In this document: piece after piece, positions 10,701-19,822 of the stretch
Layout of the letters: each line of letters opens with the position of its first letter
Numbering within the stretch: position 1 is the first letter of the stretch
Source of the DNA: Oryzias latipes
Lineage: Eukaryota; Chordata; Actinopteri; Beloniformes; Adrianichthyidae
Length of the DNA: 64,000 nucleotides
NCBI RefSeq assembly: GCF_002234675.1
Contig: NC_019866.2
Location: 18,955,311-19,019,310 of the forward strand
Direction of reading: 5' to 3'
Translations under genes and position numbers: made by a program
The notes under the pieces: model-generated
Database searches by the model: none
Told to the model about the DNA's origin: nothing
What the model saw: the letters and a program-made list of their open reading frames with translations, nothing else

Positions 10701-13700
10701 GGAGCCAGTGCAGAGACCTGAGCACAGGACTAATGTGATCATACTTCCTGGTTCTGGTCAAGACTCGAGCAGCAGCATTCTGGATGTACTGAAGCTGTTT
10801 TACAGCTCGTTTGGAGAGGCCGGTGAGCAGGCCGTTACAGTAGTCTAACCTACTGGAGACAAATGCATGAATAAGTATCTCCAGGTCTGGCTTTTACATT
10901 ATGTTTTTGATTTTGGCAATGTTTTTCAGATGGTAAAATGCCGCTGATTTTACTGACTTGATATGGCTGTTAAAGTTCAGGTCAGAGTCCATGATTACCC
11001 CTAGATTTCTGACTTGATTTGAGGGTTTAAGAGACAGAGAATGAAGGTAGCTGCTGACACTTTCTCTTTGTTTCTGTGGGCCAAAAATAAGAACTTCGGT
11101 CTTGTTTGAGTTTAGCTGGAGAAAGTTGTTCTGCATCCACGCACTGATCTGTTGGAGGCAGTGGCTGAGTGAATCCACCGGCCCATATTCACCTGTTGTC
11201 AGTGACACATAGATCTGAGTATCATCTGCATAGTTGTGATAAGATATGTTATTACTGCGTATTAACTGCCCTAGTGGCAGCATGTAGAGGTTGAACAGAA
11301 GGGGTCCCAGGATCGATCCCTGGGGCACACCACAAGCAGAGTAAACATCTCCAATTCACAGGATGCAACAATGAGGAGAAAATTCAATGTAAATGAAGTT
11401 TTGGATCACATATTTCTTGCAAATGAGGCAGAGGACACACAGGATTTTAGCGATGGAGATGAGCGGGCCTCTGAGAACGAAGATGATGTGGAGTACCAAT
11501 TGGAAGAAAAAGACACAACTGATCAGTCTGCAGAGGAGGTCACTGGTGCTGAAGCTACTCCTGCTGAATCATTCCAATCCAAACGTGGCAACATCCGTTG
11601 GAGCACAGTTCCTCCTGATGTACATGGAAGGACAGCTGCTACAAACATCATCAAAATGACCCCTGGGGTCACGAAGTGACAAAAAGCCCATAATCATCCT
11701 GAACTACAACAAAAATAAAGGAGGAGTGGACAATCTGGACAAGCTTACTGCCACCTACACTTGCCGGCACATGACCAGGAGATGGCCAATGGTTGTGTTT
11801 TACAACATCCTCAATGTGTCTACATACAATGCATTTGTGTTGTGGACCAATATTTACCAAGGGTGGAATTCAACCCAAAACACCAAGCGGAGAATGTGTC
11901 TTGAGGAGCTCGGGAATGCCCTTGTCAAGCCGCACATTGAGCAACAGGAACGGGTGCCCCGAGCTCCGGCTGCTGCAGACTTGGTCAGACAGCTGCAGGG
12001 GTCCCAAACAAGCCATCCACATCCACAGCAACAAGAAGAGCATCAGAATCACCTTCCCCCTCAGAAGCCAGCCCTGCCTCAAGCACTCCAGCCACAATGC
12101 CAGTGAGACCACCTCGCTAAGAAAGAAAGAGGTGTCAGGTCTGCCCTAGCAATATGGACAGAAAAACCTACATAGTGTGCTTCACCTGCAACAAATATAT
12201 CTGCAAAGAACACACTAGAAGTGTAATTTTTTGCAACACGTGCATCTAAACACACACACAGGCATGTTGTTTGCAGAGTTTTTATAGAAGTACTTGATCT
12301 CTTTTGGTGTGATTTTCTTGATTGGTTGTTGTTTATTTGACTTTGCAAATCTTTGTTTTATTGTAATTTTTTATTTTTTACAACTGTTCTGTTTTTCATA
12401 TTGTTAAATATTGTATTAGAGTTCTATTGTGTGGAGAAAAGACTTGTTTTTGCCCTTTTCTTGAAGTAAATATATACGGGTCAAAAATGACCCGAACACC
12501 ATAGATGTTACTATATTTGATAATATTAAAATTAAAAAAAAATTTTGTTGAATATTTAAGAAATGTGTTTTAATATCTGTCAGTTATATTCAGGTAACAG
12601 AACAACTGATTATTTTGTTGCCTTCTTCTCTTAAGGTTCATTTGACCACTTTTTAGACATTGAAAACAAGGGGTATGCTGTTAAAAACAAAGGCCCAGGG
12701 GGCCACAAAAAATATTAAAACCAATCTTTTCATGGATAAGGGAGCCCAACCAGCTAAACAAGAGTTAAGAAAAACTTTGGATGATAAAAAATTGTTTTTA
12801 GGGTATTTTATGGCTGATTTAATACACGGGTCCAAAATGACCCGCTAACACCACAGATGGCAGCAGAAAGCTAACACCAGAGGAAGGTTAAGCAGACAAA
12901 TATTTCCAAGCAATATGGGAAAGAAAAAGGATATCTGCTGTTGAAAAGCGGGAAATAGTTAAATGCTTTGGACAAGGTATAAAAACTTTGGATATTTCAT
13001 GAAAGCATACATGTGATCATCGTAGTATTTAATGATTTCTGGCTGATTCAGAGCGCACACAGCCTTGTGCAGATAAAGGCAGATTGAGGAAGGTTTCTGC
13101 CAGACAAATATGTCAGATTAAGAAAGCGGCTGCTAAAATACCATTATAAAGTAACAAGCACATATTTGAAGCTGCTGGTGTCCCTGTAGTCTCACCAACA
13201 ATCCAGGTGTAGGATCCTCCACACAGAGGCTTGGAGTCCTACATACACCTTTTATTCAGCCACCACTAAACAACACTCTCAAGCAGATACGGCTGCAGTG
13301 GCCCGACACATACATGAAGACTCATTTTCAAACAGTCTTGTTCGCTGATGAACGCCGTGCAACCCTGGATTGTCCCGTGGGTGGATGGCCATCGTGTCCC
13401 AACTAGGCTCCAGAAAGGAGGTGGTGTAGTCATATCGAAATTGAAAATCTAAATTGAATGTTTTGGGCAGGAATCATGGGAAGACAGCTTCAGGCGTGAA
13501 AATGACCTCTTAAATGTGTGTGGAGATTTTGACACTTTCTTCTGTTGTACAAAAATAAGAATTGTGCTTTCCGTAGCAAAATCCTATTCATGACAATGCA
13601 CCATCTCATGCTGCAAGGATGGTGTCATGATTAGCAAGCGTGGTCGACTCAGGTGCTGGAACCCGGAAGGAGGCTCGGCAGGCAGTGAGGTGAGAATAAT

Positions 13701-16700
13701 GAGGTTTTTAATTAGAAAAGGTCAGGATGGACTTGAGCTCCAGTATCCTTCCAGATTGTCCAAGGAGTGGTTGGAGGGTATTGTTGGCAGCAACCGCGTG
13801 ATCCGAGACTGGGGTTGGAGAACGTCCGAGCGAGACGGCGAGAGGTGACCCGTGATCAGGTATGCTCCTCCGGTAAGCGAGGTCCTGGAATGAATGTGGA
13901 GACAAAAGCAGTTTAGTGGTAAGCAAGAGACAGGCAAGGGCCAGAATCTATGAGAGGCCAGGAGATGCACCATAGGAGTACAACGAACTAGCGTCGGTTA
14001 CAGGTCCGTGGTCTCCTTAAGAGTCTGCTGGCTGATGAGGAGGCGCAGCTGGAGGCATCAGGTGGAGCTGATGAGGAGGACCCGGCCGGGGGCACCGTGA
14101 CAGTACCCCCCCTCCAACGACCGCCTCCAGGCGGAACAGGGCGGCGATCGGGGTTGGCCCGGAAGAAGTCGTCAACGAGGGAGGGATCCAAGATGAAGGA
14201 GCGCGGGACCCACGACCGCTCCTCCGGGCCATAACCCTCCCAGTCCACCAGGTACTGGTATCCACGACCCCGGCGCCGAACGTCCAAGACCCGGCTGGCG
14301 GTGTAGGCCGGGGCGCCATCGATGAGCCGGGCGGGTGGAGGGGAAGCGGACGGCGGGCAAAGGGAGCTTTGGTGGACAGGCTTGACTTGGGACACATGAA
14401 ATGAAGGATGGATTTTGAGGGCAGCAGGTAACTTGAGGCGGACACAGTTGGGGTTGATTACACGGTCGATGGGAAAAGGCCCGATGTAGCGGGGAGCCAA
14501 TTTACGAGAGGTTGCCTGGAGAGGAATGTTCCTAGAAGAGAGCCACACCTGTTGCCCTGGCTGGTAAGAGGGACTCACCACTCGGTGACGATTCGCGATC
14601 TGGCAGTTACTCTCTTTGGAACGCAGGAGAGCAGTCCGAGCCTGGTGCCAAACCTCCTGGCAGCGCTGGAGATGGAACTGCACGGAGGGCACCGCCAGAT
14701 CGAGCTCCTGGGTAGGGAACAAGGGTGGTGAGTAACCCAACGATGCCTCGAAAGGTGACATACCCGTCGCTGCCGAAGGATGGTTGTTGTGAGCGTATTC
14801 CACCCATACGAGGTAATCCGACCAATCCCCTTGATTCTGGGCCACCAGGCAGCGTAGGGAAGCCTCAAGTTCTTGATTGGCCCTTTCGGCCTGGCCGTTA
14901 GATTGGGGATGATACCCCGACGAGAGGCTGACGGAGGCCCCGAGGGCGGAGCAAAAGGCCTTCCAGACCTGGGACGTGAACTGTGGACCCCGGTCAGACA
15001 CGATGTCGGATGGTATGCCATGATGACGGAAAACAAAATTAATCAGGATCTGGGCTGTTTCGGTGGCTGTGGGCAGTTGAGAGAGGGGAATGAAATGAGC
15101 AGATTTAGAAAAACGATCAATGATGGTAAAAATGACCGTGTAACCATGAGAAGGAGGCAGTCCAGTGACAAAATCAACGGCGATGTGTGACCAGGGTCGG
15201 CTGGGCGTAGACAGAGGATGGAGATGACCAGCAGGAGGTGAGTTGGATGACTTGGCCCTGGCACAGGTGGTACAGGCAGAGACGTATTCGCGTACGTCGC
15301 TTTCCATGGAAGGCCAGAAGAAACGGCGTTTAAGGAGCATGAGGGTGCGGCGAACCCCACCGTGGCAAGCGATCTTAGACGAATGGCCCCAGGTGATGAC
15401 ATCAGACCTGAGCCTATCGGGTACAAACAGGGTACCAGGCGGGCAGTTAGTATTATCGGGTTTCTCACCTTGGGCCTGTTGCACTCTCGCTTCTATGTCC
15501 CACGTGAGGTTGCCCACAAATAGAGAGTCCGGAATAATGGGTGGTGTAGCAGATCCGTCGGTGGTGCTGTATTTTCGGGACAGGGCATCGGGTTTGCCGT
15601 TTTTGCTGCCTGGACGATAGGTGATGGTAAAATTAAACCTGTCGAAAAACAGACACCAACGGGCCTGTCTGGAGTTGAGTCTCTTGGCTGAACGGAGGTA
15701 GGCCAGGTTCTTGTGGTCAGTCCACACAATAAACTGTTGTTCTGCCCCCTCCAACCAATGTCTCCATTCCTCCAGTGCCAGCTTGATGGCCAGTAGCTCC
15801 CGGTTGCCGACGTCGTAATTACGCTCAGCAGGATTGAGTTTTCTTGAAAAAAAAGCACAGGGTTTGAGTTTGCCGGAAGGTGATTCACGCTGGGATAACA
15901 CAGCCCCTACCCCAGAGTCCGAGGCGTCTACTTCAACAATAAATTGCTTGTGAGGATCAGGTTGTATGAGGATGGGGGCTGAAGTAAACAGTACTTTAAG
16001 TTCATGGAAGGCAGAGTCAGCAGCGTTGTTCCAAACATAGGGAACCTTGATGGAGGTAAGCTGAGTGAGTGGGGCTGCGATGCTACTATAATTTCTTATG
16101 AATCTCCTATAAAAGTTGGCGAAACCCAGAAACTGTTGTAGTTTTTTGCGAGACTGGGGAACTTCCCACTCAGACACGGCTCGTAGTTTTGAAGGGTCTG
16201 GTTTGATTTGGCCAGCCTCGAGAATGTAACCTAAAAACGCTACAGAATCGACATGGAACTCGCATTTTTCGGATTTAACAAAAAGCTTGTTCTCCAATAA
16301 ACGCTCGAGGACAAGCCGGACGTGATGACGATGTTCAACTGGGTTATTGGAGTAGATGAGGATATCATCCAGATAGATGAAGACGAAGCGGTTAAGAAAG
16401 TCCCGCAGGACGTCGTTTACGAGCCGTTGAAAGATGGCAGGGGCGTTGGTGAGACCAAAGGGCATGACTAAGTATTCATAGTGTCCGAGAGGGGTATTAA
16501 AGGCGGTTTTCCACTCGTCCCCCTCTCGAACCCTAACGAGATGGTATGCGTTACGCAGATCTAGTTTCGTGAAAATGTTGGCTACCTGGACGGAGTCGAA
16601 GACGGAAGAAATAAGGGGAAGAGAGTATTTATCCTTTACCGTTATTTGGTTTAGCTCTCGGTAGTCAATACAGGGTCTGAGGGTCTTATCCTTTTTCTCA

Positions 16701-19700
16701 ACGAAGAAAAATCCCGCTCCAACAGGAGACGTGGAAGGGCGGATGTGACCGAGAGAGAGCGCCTCCTGAATGTAACTCTCCATGGAGAGTTTCTCAGGTC
16801 CAGACAGATTAAATAACCTACCCTTGGGAAGGGGGGCTCCACTGAGGAGTTCAATGGCGCAGTCATAAGGCCTATGAGGTGGTAAAGCACAGGCCTTAGA
16901 CTTACTGAACACGGTCTTGAGGTCATGATAACAGGATGGAACCTTAGACAAGTCAACATCCTCCTGTTCTGGGAATTTGGCAGCGCCTGAGGTGGGAAGA
17001 GCAGAATGTAAACAATTAGCCATGCAGAAGGTACTCCAGTTAACTACCCGGGATTTAGACCAGTCTATTTGGGGATTATGTTGGCGCAACCAGGAAAACC
17101 CTAAGATAACCGGGGTTTGAGGAGAGTCGGTAATAAAGAACTGATGGTACTCGCGGTGATTACCGGACGAAATCAGCTGAATAGGTTCCGTACGTTGAGT
17201 GATTTTTGAGAGTAATTTACCCCCCAAACCGGCAGCCTTAACGGGAGTGATTAGAGCTTCAACCGGTAGTTGAAGTTGACGAACGAGATTAGAGTCTATG
17301 AGGCTGTGTTCAGCTCCAGAGTCAATTAAGGCATTACATTCATGGACATGATTCAGACATGAAAACTTGACAGGCATGAACAGGAAAGGCTCTGTGGTCT
17401 TTTCCGACAGGTCCCCTCGCGACCTGTCGCTTAGCGAGGGGTTCGGGAGTTTAAACGGATGGGACAATGTGAAACAGTGTGGCTGGCATCTCCGCAATAA
17501 AAACATAATCCCTCGTTGCGGCGTTTATGCCTTTCAGCAGGAGAGAGTTTCGAATGTCCTATCTGCATGGGTTCGTCAGTGAAGCTGCTAGAGGCGTCAG
17601 CGCCAGCGGTCGTAGGATGGTGAACCTGAAAGGAACGGTGAGGAACGTCAGAGGAAGGCCGGCGTGTGGTTAAACTCCGTTCTGCCTGGCGCTCACGGAG
17701 CCGTATGTCAGAGCGGAGCGCGGCGGTCACAAGTTCCTCAAAAGTATCCGCTTCGGGTTGGGTACATAAGTGATCTTTGATTTTGTCATTCAGGGATTGA
17801 TAGAAAACACCCTTGAGGGCAATGTCCGGCCAGCCCGCTTCAACCGCCAAAATCCGGAAGTCTATAATGTGGTCGCTCACCGGACGGTTACGCTGCTTAA
17901 GGCTGAGTAACCGCCGGGTCGCTTCCTCCTGTTTGCGTGGTTGGTCAAAAACTAGTTGAAATTCACCTATGAAGCGGTCAAAGGGGAGATGTGAGAGTGG
18001 ATGGGTGGCCAAAAAGGCCTGGGCCCACTGAAGAGCTTTGCTGCGGAGGGAATTGACAACTAAGGAAATCTTGCTCTGATCTGAATGATAATACCGGGGT
18101 GCTTGTTGAAAGAGCAGTCGGCACTGTAATAGGAAACAACCGCATGCTTCTACGTCACCGTGAAAAGGTTCCGGCTGCGACCGGATGTTTTCCTCCGGGG
18201 AGACGGAAGTGACGGTGGTGATGTCATCCGAAGCGGCGATGGGGCTAGAAGCTTGGGCCGAAAATCCGGCTAGGGTGTGCGTGATGCTGTCCAGGCGGCG
18301 GAATAACTCCTGTTGAGCAGCGGACATTTGTGAGAGGGCATCAGACTGACGACTGAGCAACATACCTTGTTGAGCGATGGCAAGGCGGAGTCCCTCCGGG
18401 TCAGCTGAGTCGGAGGAATGGCTAGTTCGTTCTGTCATGATTAGCAAGCGTGGTCGACTCAGGTGCTGGAACCCGGAAGGAGGCTCGGCAGGCAGTGAGG
18501 TGAGAATAATGAGGTTTTTAATTAGAAAAGGTCAGGATGGACTTGAGCTCCAGTATCCTTCCAGATTGTCCAAGGAGTGGTTGGAGGGTATTGTTGGCAG
18601 CAACCGCGTGATCCGAGACTGGGGTTGGAGAACGTCCGAGCGAGACGGCGAGAGGTGACCCGTGATCAGGTATGCTCCTCCGGTAAGCGAGGTCCTGGAA
18701 TGAATGTGGAGACAAAAGCAGTTTAGTGGTAAGCAAGAGACAGGCAAGGGCCAGAATCTATGAGAGGCCAGGAGATGCACCATAGGAGTACAACGAACTA
18801 GCGTCGGTTACAGGTCCGTGGTCTCCTTAAGAGTCTGCTGGCTGATGAGGATGAGGAGGCGCAGCTGGAGGCATCAGGTGGAGCTGATGAGGAGGACCCG
18901 GCCGGGGGCACCGTGACAGATGGTGCTGTATAGTGGTGAGGTTAATATTGTTAGTTCTCAGGAGAATGCAGATTGTGCTCGGCCAATCAGAAACAGTTTA
19001 AATTTATCATTAATATTCTCAATGTTACAACATAAACTATCTGTTCAAAGAGAAAGTCGCCTTTATTTTGACACTTTTTATACATTGTGCTTCTTTTTCT
19101 GTGATTTCCTGTCATATTTAGAGAGATGATGACAGAAGTTACTGTTCTTTAATATTTTGTGCTCTTATATTACTCAGGTGACAAAGGAGATCGTGGTGAC
19201 AGAGGAACACCAGGCAAAGGTGGGGAACAGGGTTCCCCAGGGTCCATAGGACCTACTGGTCCACAGGGCAGTAAGGGTCAGGCAGGTCTTCCTGGAGAAC
19301 CCTGCAAGGTCCAGTACTCCGCTTTCTCTGTTGGCCGTCGCAAATCCCTTCACACCCAGGACGCCTACCAGACAGTGATCTTTGACACAGTCTTCGTGAA
19401 CCTCCACGAACACTTCGACATGTTCGAGGGCAAATTCCTCTGCCACATCCCGGGGATCTACTTCTTCAACGTCAACATCCACACATGGAACTTCAAAGAG
19501 ACATACCTGCACATCATGCACAACGACACAGAGCGGGCCATCGTGTACGCCCAGCCCAGCGACCGCTCCATCATGCAGAGTCAGAGCCTGATGCTGGAGC
19601 TGGAACTGAGGGATGAGGTTTGGCTCCGTCTGTACAAGAGGGAGCGGGAGAACGCCATCTACAGCGACGACGTGGACGTCTACATCACCTTCAGCGGATA

Positions 19701-19719
19701 CCTTGTTACACCTAAATAA
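7541..19719 (+). CDS. c1qtnf6: C1q/TNF-related protein 6-like, secreted collagen-C1q protein (2 coding exons)
   Basis: The coding exons are 7541-7733 and 19178-19719, joined in phase 1 (AAAG/GTAAAA donor, TACTCAG acceptor), giving 244 residues. Residues 1 to about 22 form a hydrophobic signal peptide. A Cys motif, CKRCCD, follows, then a conserved segment ending in [12 protein letters not shown] with an N-glycosylation site (NMT). Fourteen uninterrupted Gly-X-Y triplets form a short collagen stem and end in a Cys. The rest is a complete C1q head with the family's AFSVGRR start, [27 protein letters not shown] and YITFSGYL end. Family members assemble as trimers and higher oligomers and act as secreted ligands. 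The CxRCCD and TILKGDKGD features favour CTRP6 over the close paralogue CTRP1, which is the main alternative. An 11.4-kb intron filled with transposons separates the two exons. Confidence 0.88.
9979..10006. repeat. Inner inverted repeat, left arm (piggyBac-like)
   Basis: The arm reads ggtgttcgggtcatttttga followed by ccc. Its reverse complement recurs at about 12477-12505. It contains the palindrome-like GGGTC-N6-GACCC core that is also present in the outer ends. Confidence 0.8.
10190..11340 (-). mobile_element. L2/CR1-group LINE fragment, 5'-truncated, 3' tail intact
   Basis: On the minus strand 11328-10894 encodes reverse transcriptase from PQGSILGP through YADDTQIY to a KIKNIM segment. 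After a short frame break, 10761-10402 encodes the typical ORF end ([16 protein letters not shown], then [11 protein letters not shown]). The 3' untranslated tail contains the fish LINE sequence caaggcaagtttatttgtat (from about 10196). The element is truncated at the 5' side near 11340, where piggyBac sequence resumes. It is better preserved than the copy at 230-1135. Confidence 0.8.
11371..11679 (+). pseudogene. piggyBac-like transposase, N-terminal fragment
   Basis: The 102-residue open frame begins [15 protein letters not shown], runs through an acidic segment and ends with [14 protein letters not shown]. The start and the NIIKMTPG motif are typical of the N-terminal part of piggyBac-like transposases. 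The frame then stops, and the next recognisable segment ([19 protein letters not shown]) is far downstream in the family alignment. The central catalytic region with most of the acidic active-site residues is therefore deleted at about 11650-11685. Confidence 0.75.
11680..12248 (+). pseudogene. piggyBac-like transposase, C-terminal fragment with zinc-binding domain
   Basis: The frame from about 11684 encodes [20 protein letters not shown], then [20 protein letters not shown] and YNAFVLW, the conserved late part of piggyBac-like transposases. It stops near 12109. A further segment in a shifted frame (about 12133-12248) encodes a Cys-rich finger: RCQVCPSN, then [15 protein letters not shown] and a final FCNTC, stopping at TAA. 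This is the C-terminal DNA-binding domain of the family. With the centre missing it cannot be catalytic. Confidence 0.8.
12477..12505. repeat. Inner inverted repeat, right arm (piggyBac-like)
   Basis: This is the reverse complement of the left arm at 9979-10006, with the core cgggtcaaaaatgaccc followed by gaacacca. Confidence 0.8.
13618..13622. repeat. Target-site duplication (left) of the Gypsy element
   Basis: The bases gatgg directly abut the left LTR and recur at 18919-18923 directly after the right LTR. Confidence 0.9.
13623..14102 (-). repeat. 3' LTR of the Gypsy element (left copy)
   Basis: The copy is 480 bp and ends TGTCA/TGACA. The end of pol reads into it and stops at 13988. A polypurine tract (GGAGGGGGGGTAC, 14115-14103, minus strand) abuts its U3 edge, as expected for plus-strand priming. 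An ATTAAA on the element strand at about 13710 is a possible polyadenylation signal. Confidence 0.95.
13988..17454 (-). CDS. pol: Pol polyprotein of the Gypsy element (protease, RT, RNase H, integrase, chromodomain)
   Basis: A single open frame follows the frameshift site with no stops. In order it shows an aspartic protease ([13 protein letters not shown]), reverse transcriptase with the [11 protein letters not shown] box, RNase H ([14 protein letters not shown], then RELLAI and WTDHKN), the HHCC integrase zinc domain ([10 protein letters not shown], then CTTCARAK), the integrase catalytic core with its two Asp and Glu ([32 protein letters not shown]), a GPY/F-type module ([12 protein letters not shown]) and a chromodomain ([17 protein letters not shown]). 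The final roughly 38 residues are encoded by the 3' LTR, and the TAG stop falls at the predicted start of R. The open frame itself extends back to 17506 without a required ATG, as expected for a frameshift product. Confidence 0.95.
17405..17455 (-). promoter_or_regulatory. -1 programmed ribosomal frameshift signal between gag and pol
   Basis: A canonical slippery heptamer, TTTAAAC (17455-17449), is in the gag zero frame as T TTA AAC. After a 7-base spacer come CCCCTCGC (17441-17434), the gag stop, CGACAGGT (17429-17422), GCGAGGGG (17420-17413) and ACCTGTCG (17412-17405). The first and third blocks are fully complementary, and so are the second and fourth. They can form a 9-bp hairpin or an H-type pseudoknot. 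Shifting -1 at the heptamer enters exactly the pol frame. Confidence 0.9.
17431..18438 (-). CDS. gag: Gag polyprotein of the Gypsy element
   Basis: The frame runs from the ATG at 18438 to the TAA at 17433-17431, about 335 residues. I chose this start because it begins [10 protein letters not shown] just inside the LTR edge; an ATG three codons upstream also lies in the LTR. The middle has a retrotransposon capsid-like core ([18 protein letters not shown], later [12 protein letters not shown]). The C-terminus has a single CCHC zinc knuckle, [14 protein letters not shown], for RNA packaging. The last codons overlap the -1 frameshift site that gives access to pol. Confidence 0.93.
   Translation of the reverse strand: MTERTSHSSDSADPEGLRLAIAQQGMLLSRQSDALSQMSAAQQELFRRLDSITHTLAGFSAQASSPIAASDDITTVTSVSPEENIRSQPEPFHGDVEACGCFLLQCRLLFQQAPRYYHSDQSKISLVVNSLRSKALQWAQAFLATHPLSHLPFDRFIGEFQLVFDQPRKQEEATRRLLSLKQRNRPVSDHIIDFRILAVEAGWPDIALKGVFYQSLNDKIKDHLCTQPEADTFEELVTAALRSDIRLRERQAERSLTTRRPSSDVPHRSFQVHHPTTAGADASSSFTDEPMQIGHSKLSPAERHKRRNEGLCFYCGDASHTVSHCPIRLNSRTPR
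18421..18432 (-). promoter_or_regulatory. Self-complementary primer binding site of the Gypsy element
   Basis: One base after the 5' LTR the element strand reads AACGAACTAGC (18431-18421). This is the exact reverse complement of GCTAGTTCGTT at 18802-18792 inside the LTR. An 11-nt match between the transcript 5' end and the primer site is the hallmark of the self-priming Tf1/sushi retrotransposons. The site lies inside the gag reading frame. Confidence 0.8.
18433..18918 (-). repeat. 5' LTR of the Gypsy element (right copy)
   Basis: The copy is 486 bp. Reading the element strand, U3 would be 18918-18803 if transcription begins at GCTAGTTCGTT (18802-18792). A TTAAGG TATA-like stretch lies about 30 bases upstream of that point. 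The LTR differs from its partner by one extra ATGAGG unit near 18850. Confidence 0.93.
18919..18923. repeat. Target-site duplication (right) of the Gypsy element
   Basis: The bases gatgg follow the right LTR directly and match 13618-13622. Confidence 0.9.
19178..19719 (+). CDS. c1qtnf6: c1qtnf6-like coding exon 2 (collagen stem and C1q head)
   Basis: The exon follows a TACTCAG acceptor and continues the open frame from exon 1 in phase 1. It encodes the Gly-X-Y stem and the whole C1q domain and stops at TAA (19717-19719). Confidence 0.93.
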
Positions 19720-19816
19720 GAGGAAGAAAGAACACCTTCCAAAAAATGAATATACACCGTCCTTTGGTCATGATCACAAAAATGAAACAACCCCAGATAA
19801 AACAAAAAAATGAAAA

Positions 19817-19822
19817 AATAAA
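19817..19822 (+). terminator. Candidate polyadenylation signal of the c1qtnf6-like gene
   Basis: AATAAA lies about 100 bases after the stop codon, on the coding strand. Confidence 0.5.

Larger units (their letters stand above)
9792..12891 (+). mobile_element. piggyBac-like element, internally deleted, carrying an inserted LINE
   Basis: The ends are inverted copies of CCTTCCTMTGGTGTTAG (left from 9792, right ending 12887). The right end abuts a TTAA (12888-12891), the piggyBac target. A second, inner inverted pair built on cgggtcatttttgaccc lies at about 9979-10006 and 12477-12505. Between them are fragments of a piggyBac transposase, annotated separately. The left TTAA and a few flanking bases appear lost. 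An L2-type LINE fragment occupies 10190-11340. Confidence 0.75.
9597..13622 (+). mobile_element. Fossil Tc1/mariner-like element, split by later insertions
   Basis: The left part (about 9597-9791) matches the leader of a common fish Tc1-like element (GTTCCAAATTATTATGCAAA). The coding part resumes at 12888 and runs to 13622. Read through its stop codons and frameshifts, that part shows a helix-turn-helix transposase: GKKKDI near the start, a RKVSARQI-type recognition segment, a DE(C/R)RATLD segment, a VDGH.VPTR segment and finally the DNAPSH catalytic block at about 13593-13611. The reading frame is broken throughout, so it is dead. The two halves are separated by a piggyBac-like element inserted at a TTAA (12888-12891), and the sequence is cut at 13622 by a Gypsy element. 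Continuity of the halves relies on my knowledge of the intact family. Confidence 0.75.
13623..18918 (-). mobile_element. Full-length Ty3/Gypsy chromodomain retrotransposon, sushi-like, apparently intact
   Basis: The 5296-bp element lies on the minus strand within the c1qtnf6-like intron. LTRs are 480 bp (13623-14102) and 486 bp (18433-18918), identical to my eye except for one 6-bp ATGAGG tandem duplication. A 5-bp duplication, gatgg, flanks it. Gag and pol are both uninterrupted, in different frames, and linked by a -1 frameshift signal. Pol ends in a chromodomain, which with the 11-nt self-complementary priming site places it in the Tf1/sushi group. The insertion is into the DNAPSH block of a Tc1 fossil. 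Near identity of the LTRs implies very recent insertion. Confidence 0.95.

Noticed and set aside
14017-16959. Additional open frames on both strands within the Gypsy pol region
   Set aside because: They are shadows of the long pol frame, without motifs.
17405-17441. A rigid pseudoknot with both stems at full 8 bp
   Set aside because: There is no base between the two 3' arms, so the strand could not cross the first stem. A trimmed pseudoknot or a 9-bp hairpin is needed.
7541-19719. C1QTNF1 as the identity of the C1q gene
   Set aside because: The C1q head is similar, but the CxRCCD neck and the TILKGDKGD junction are characteristic of CTRP6. I keep CTRP1 as the second choice.
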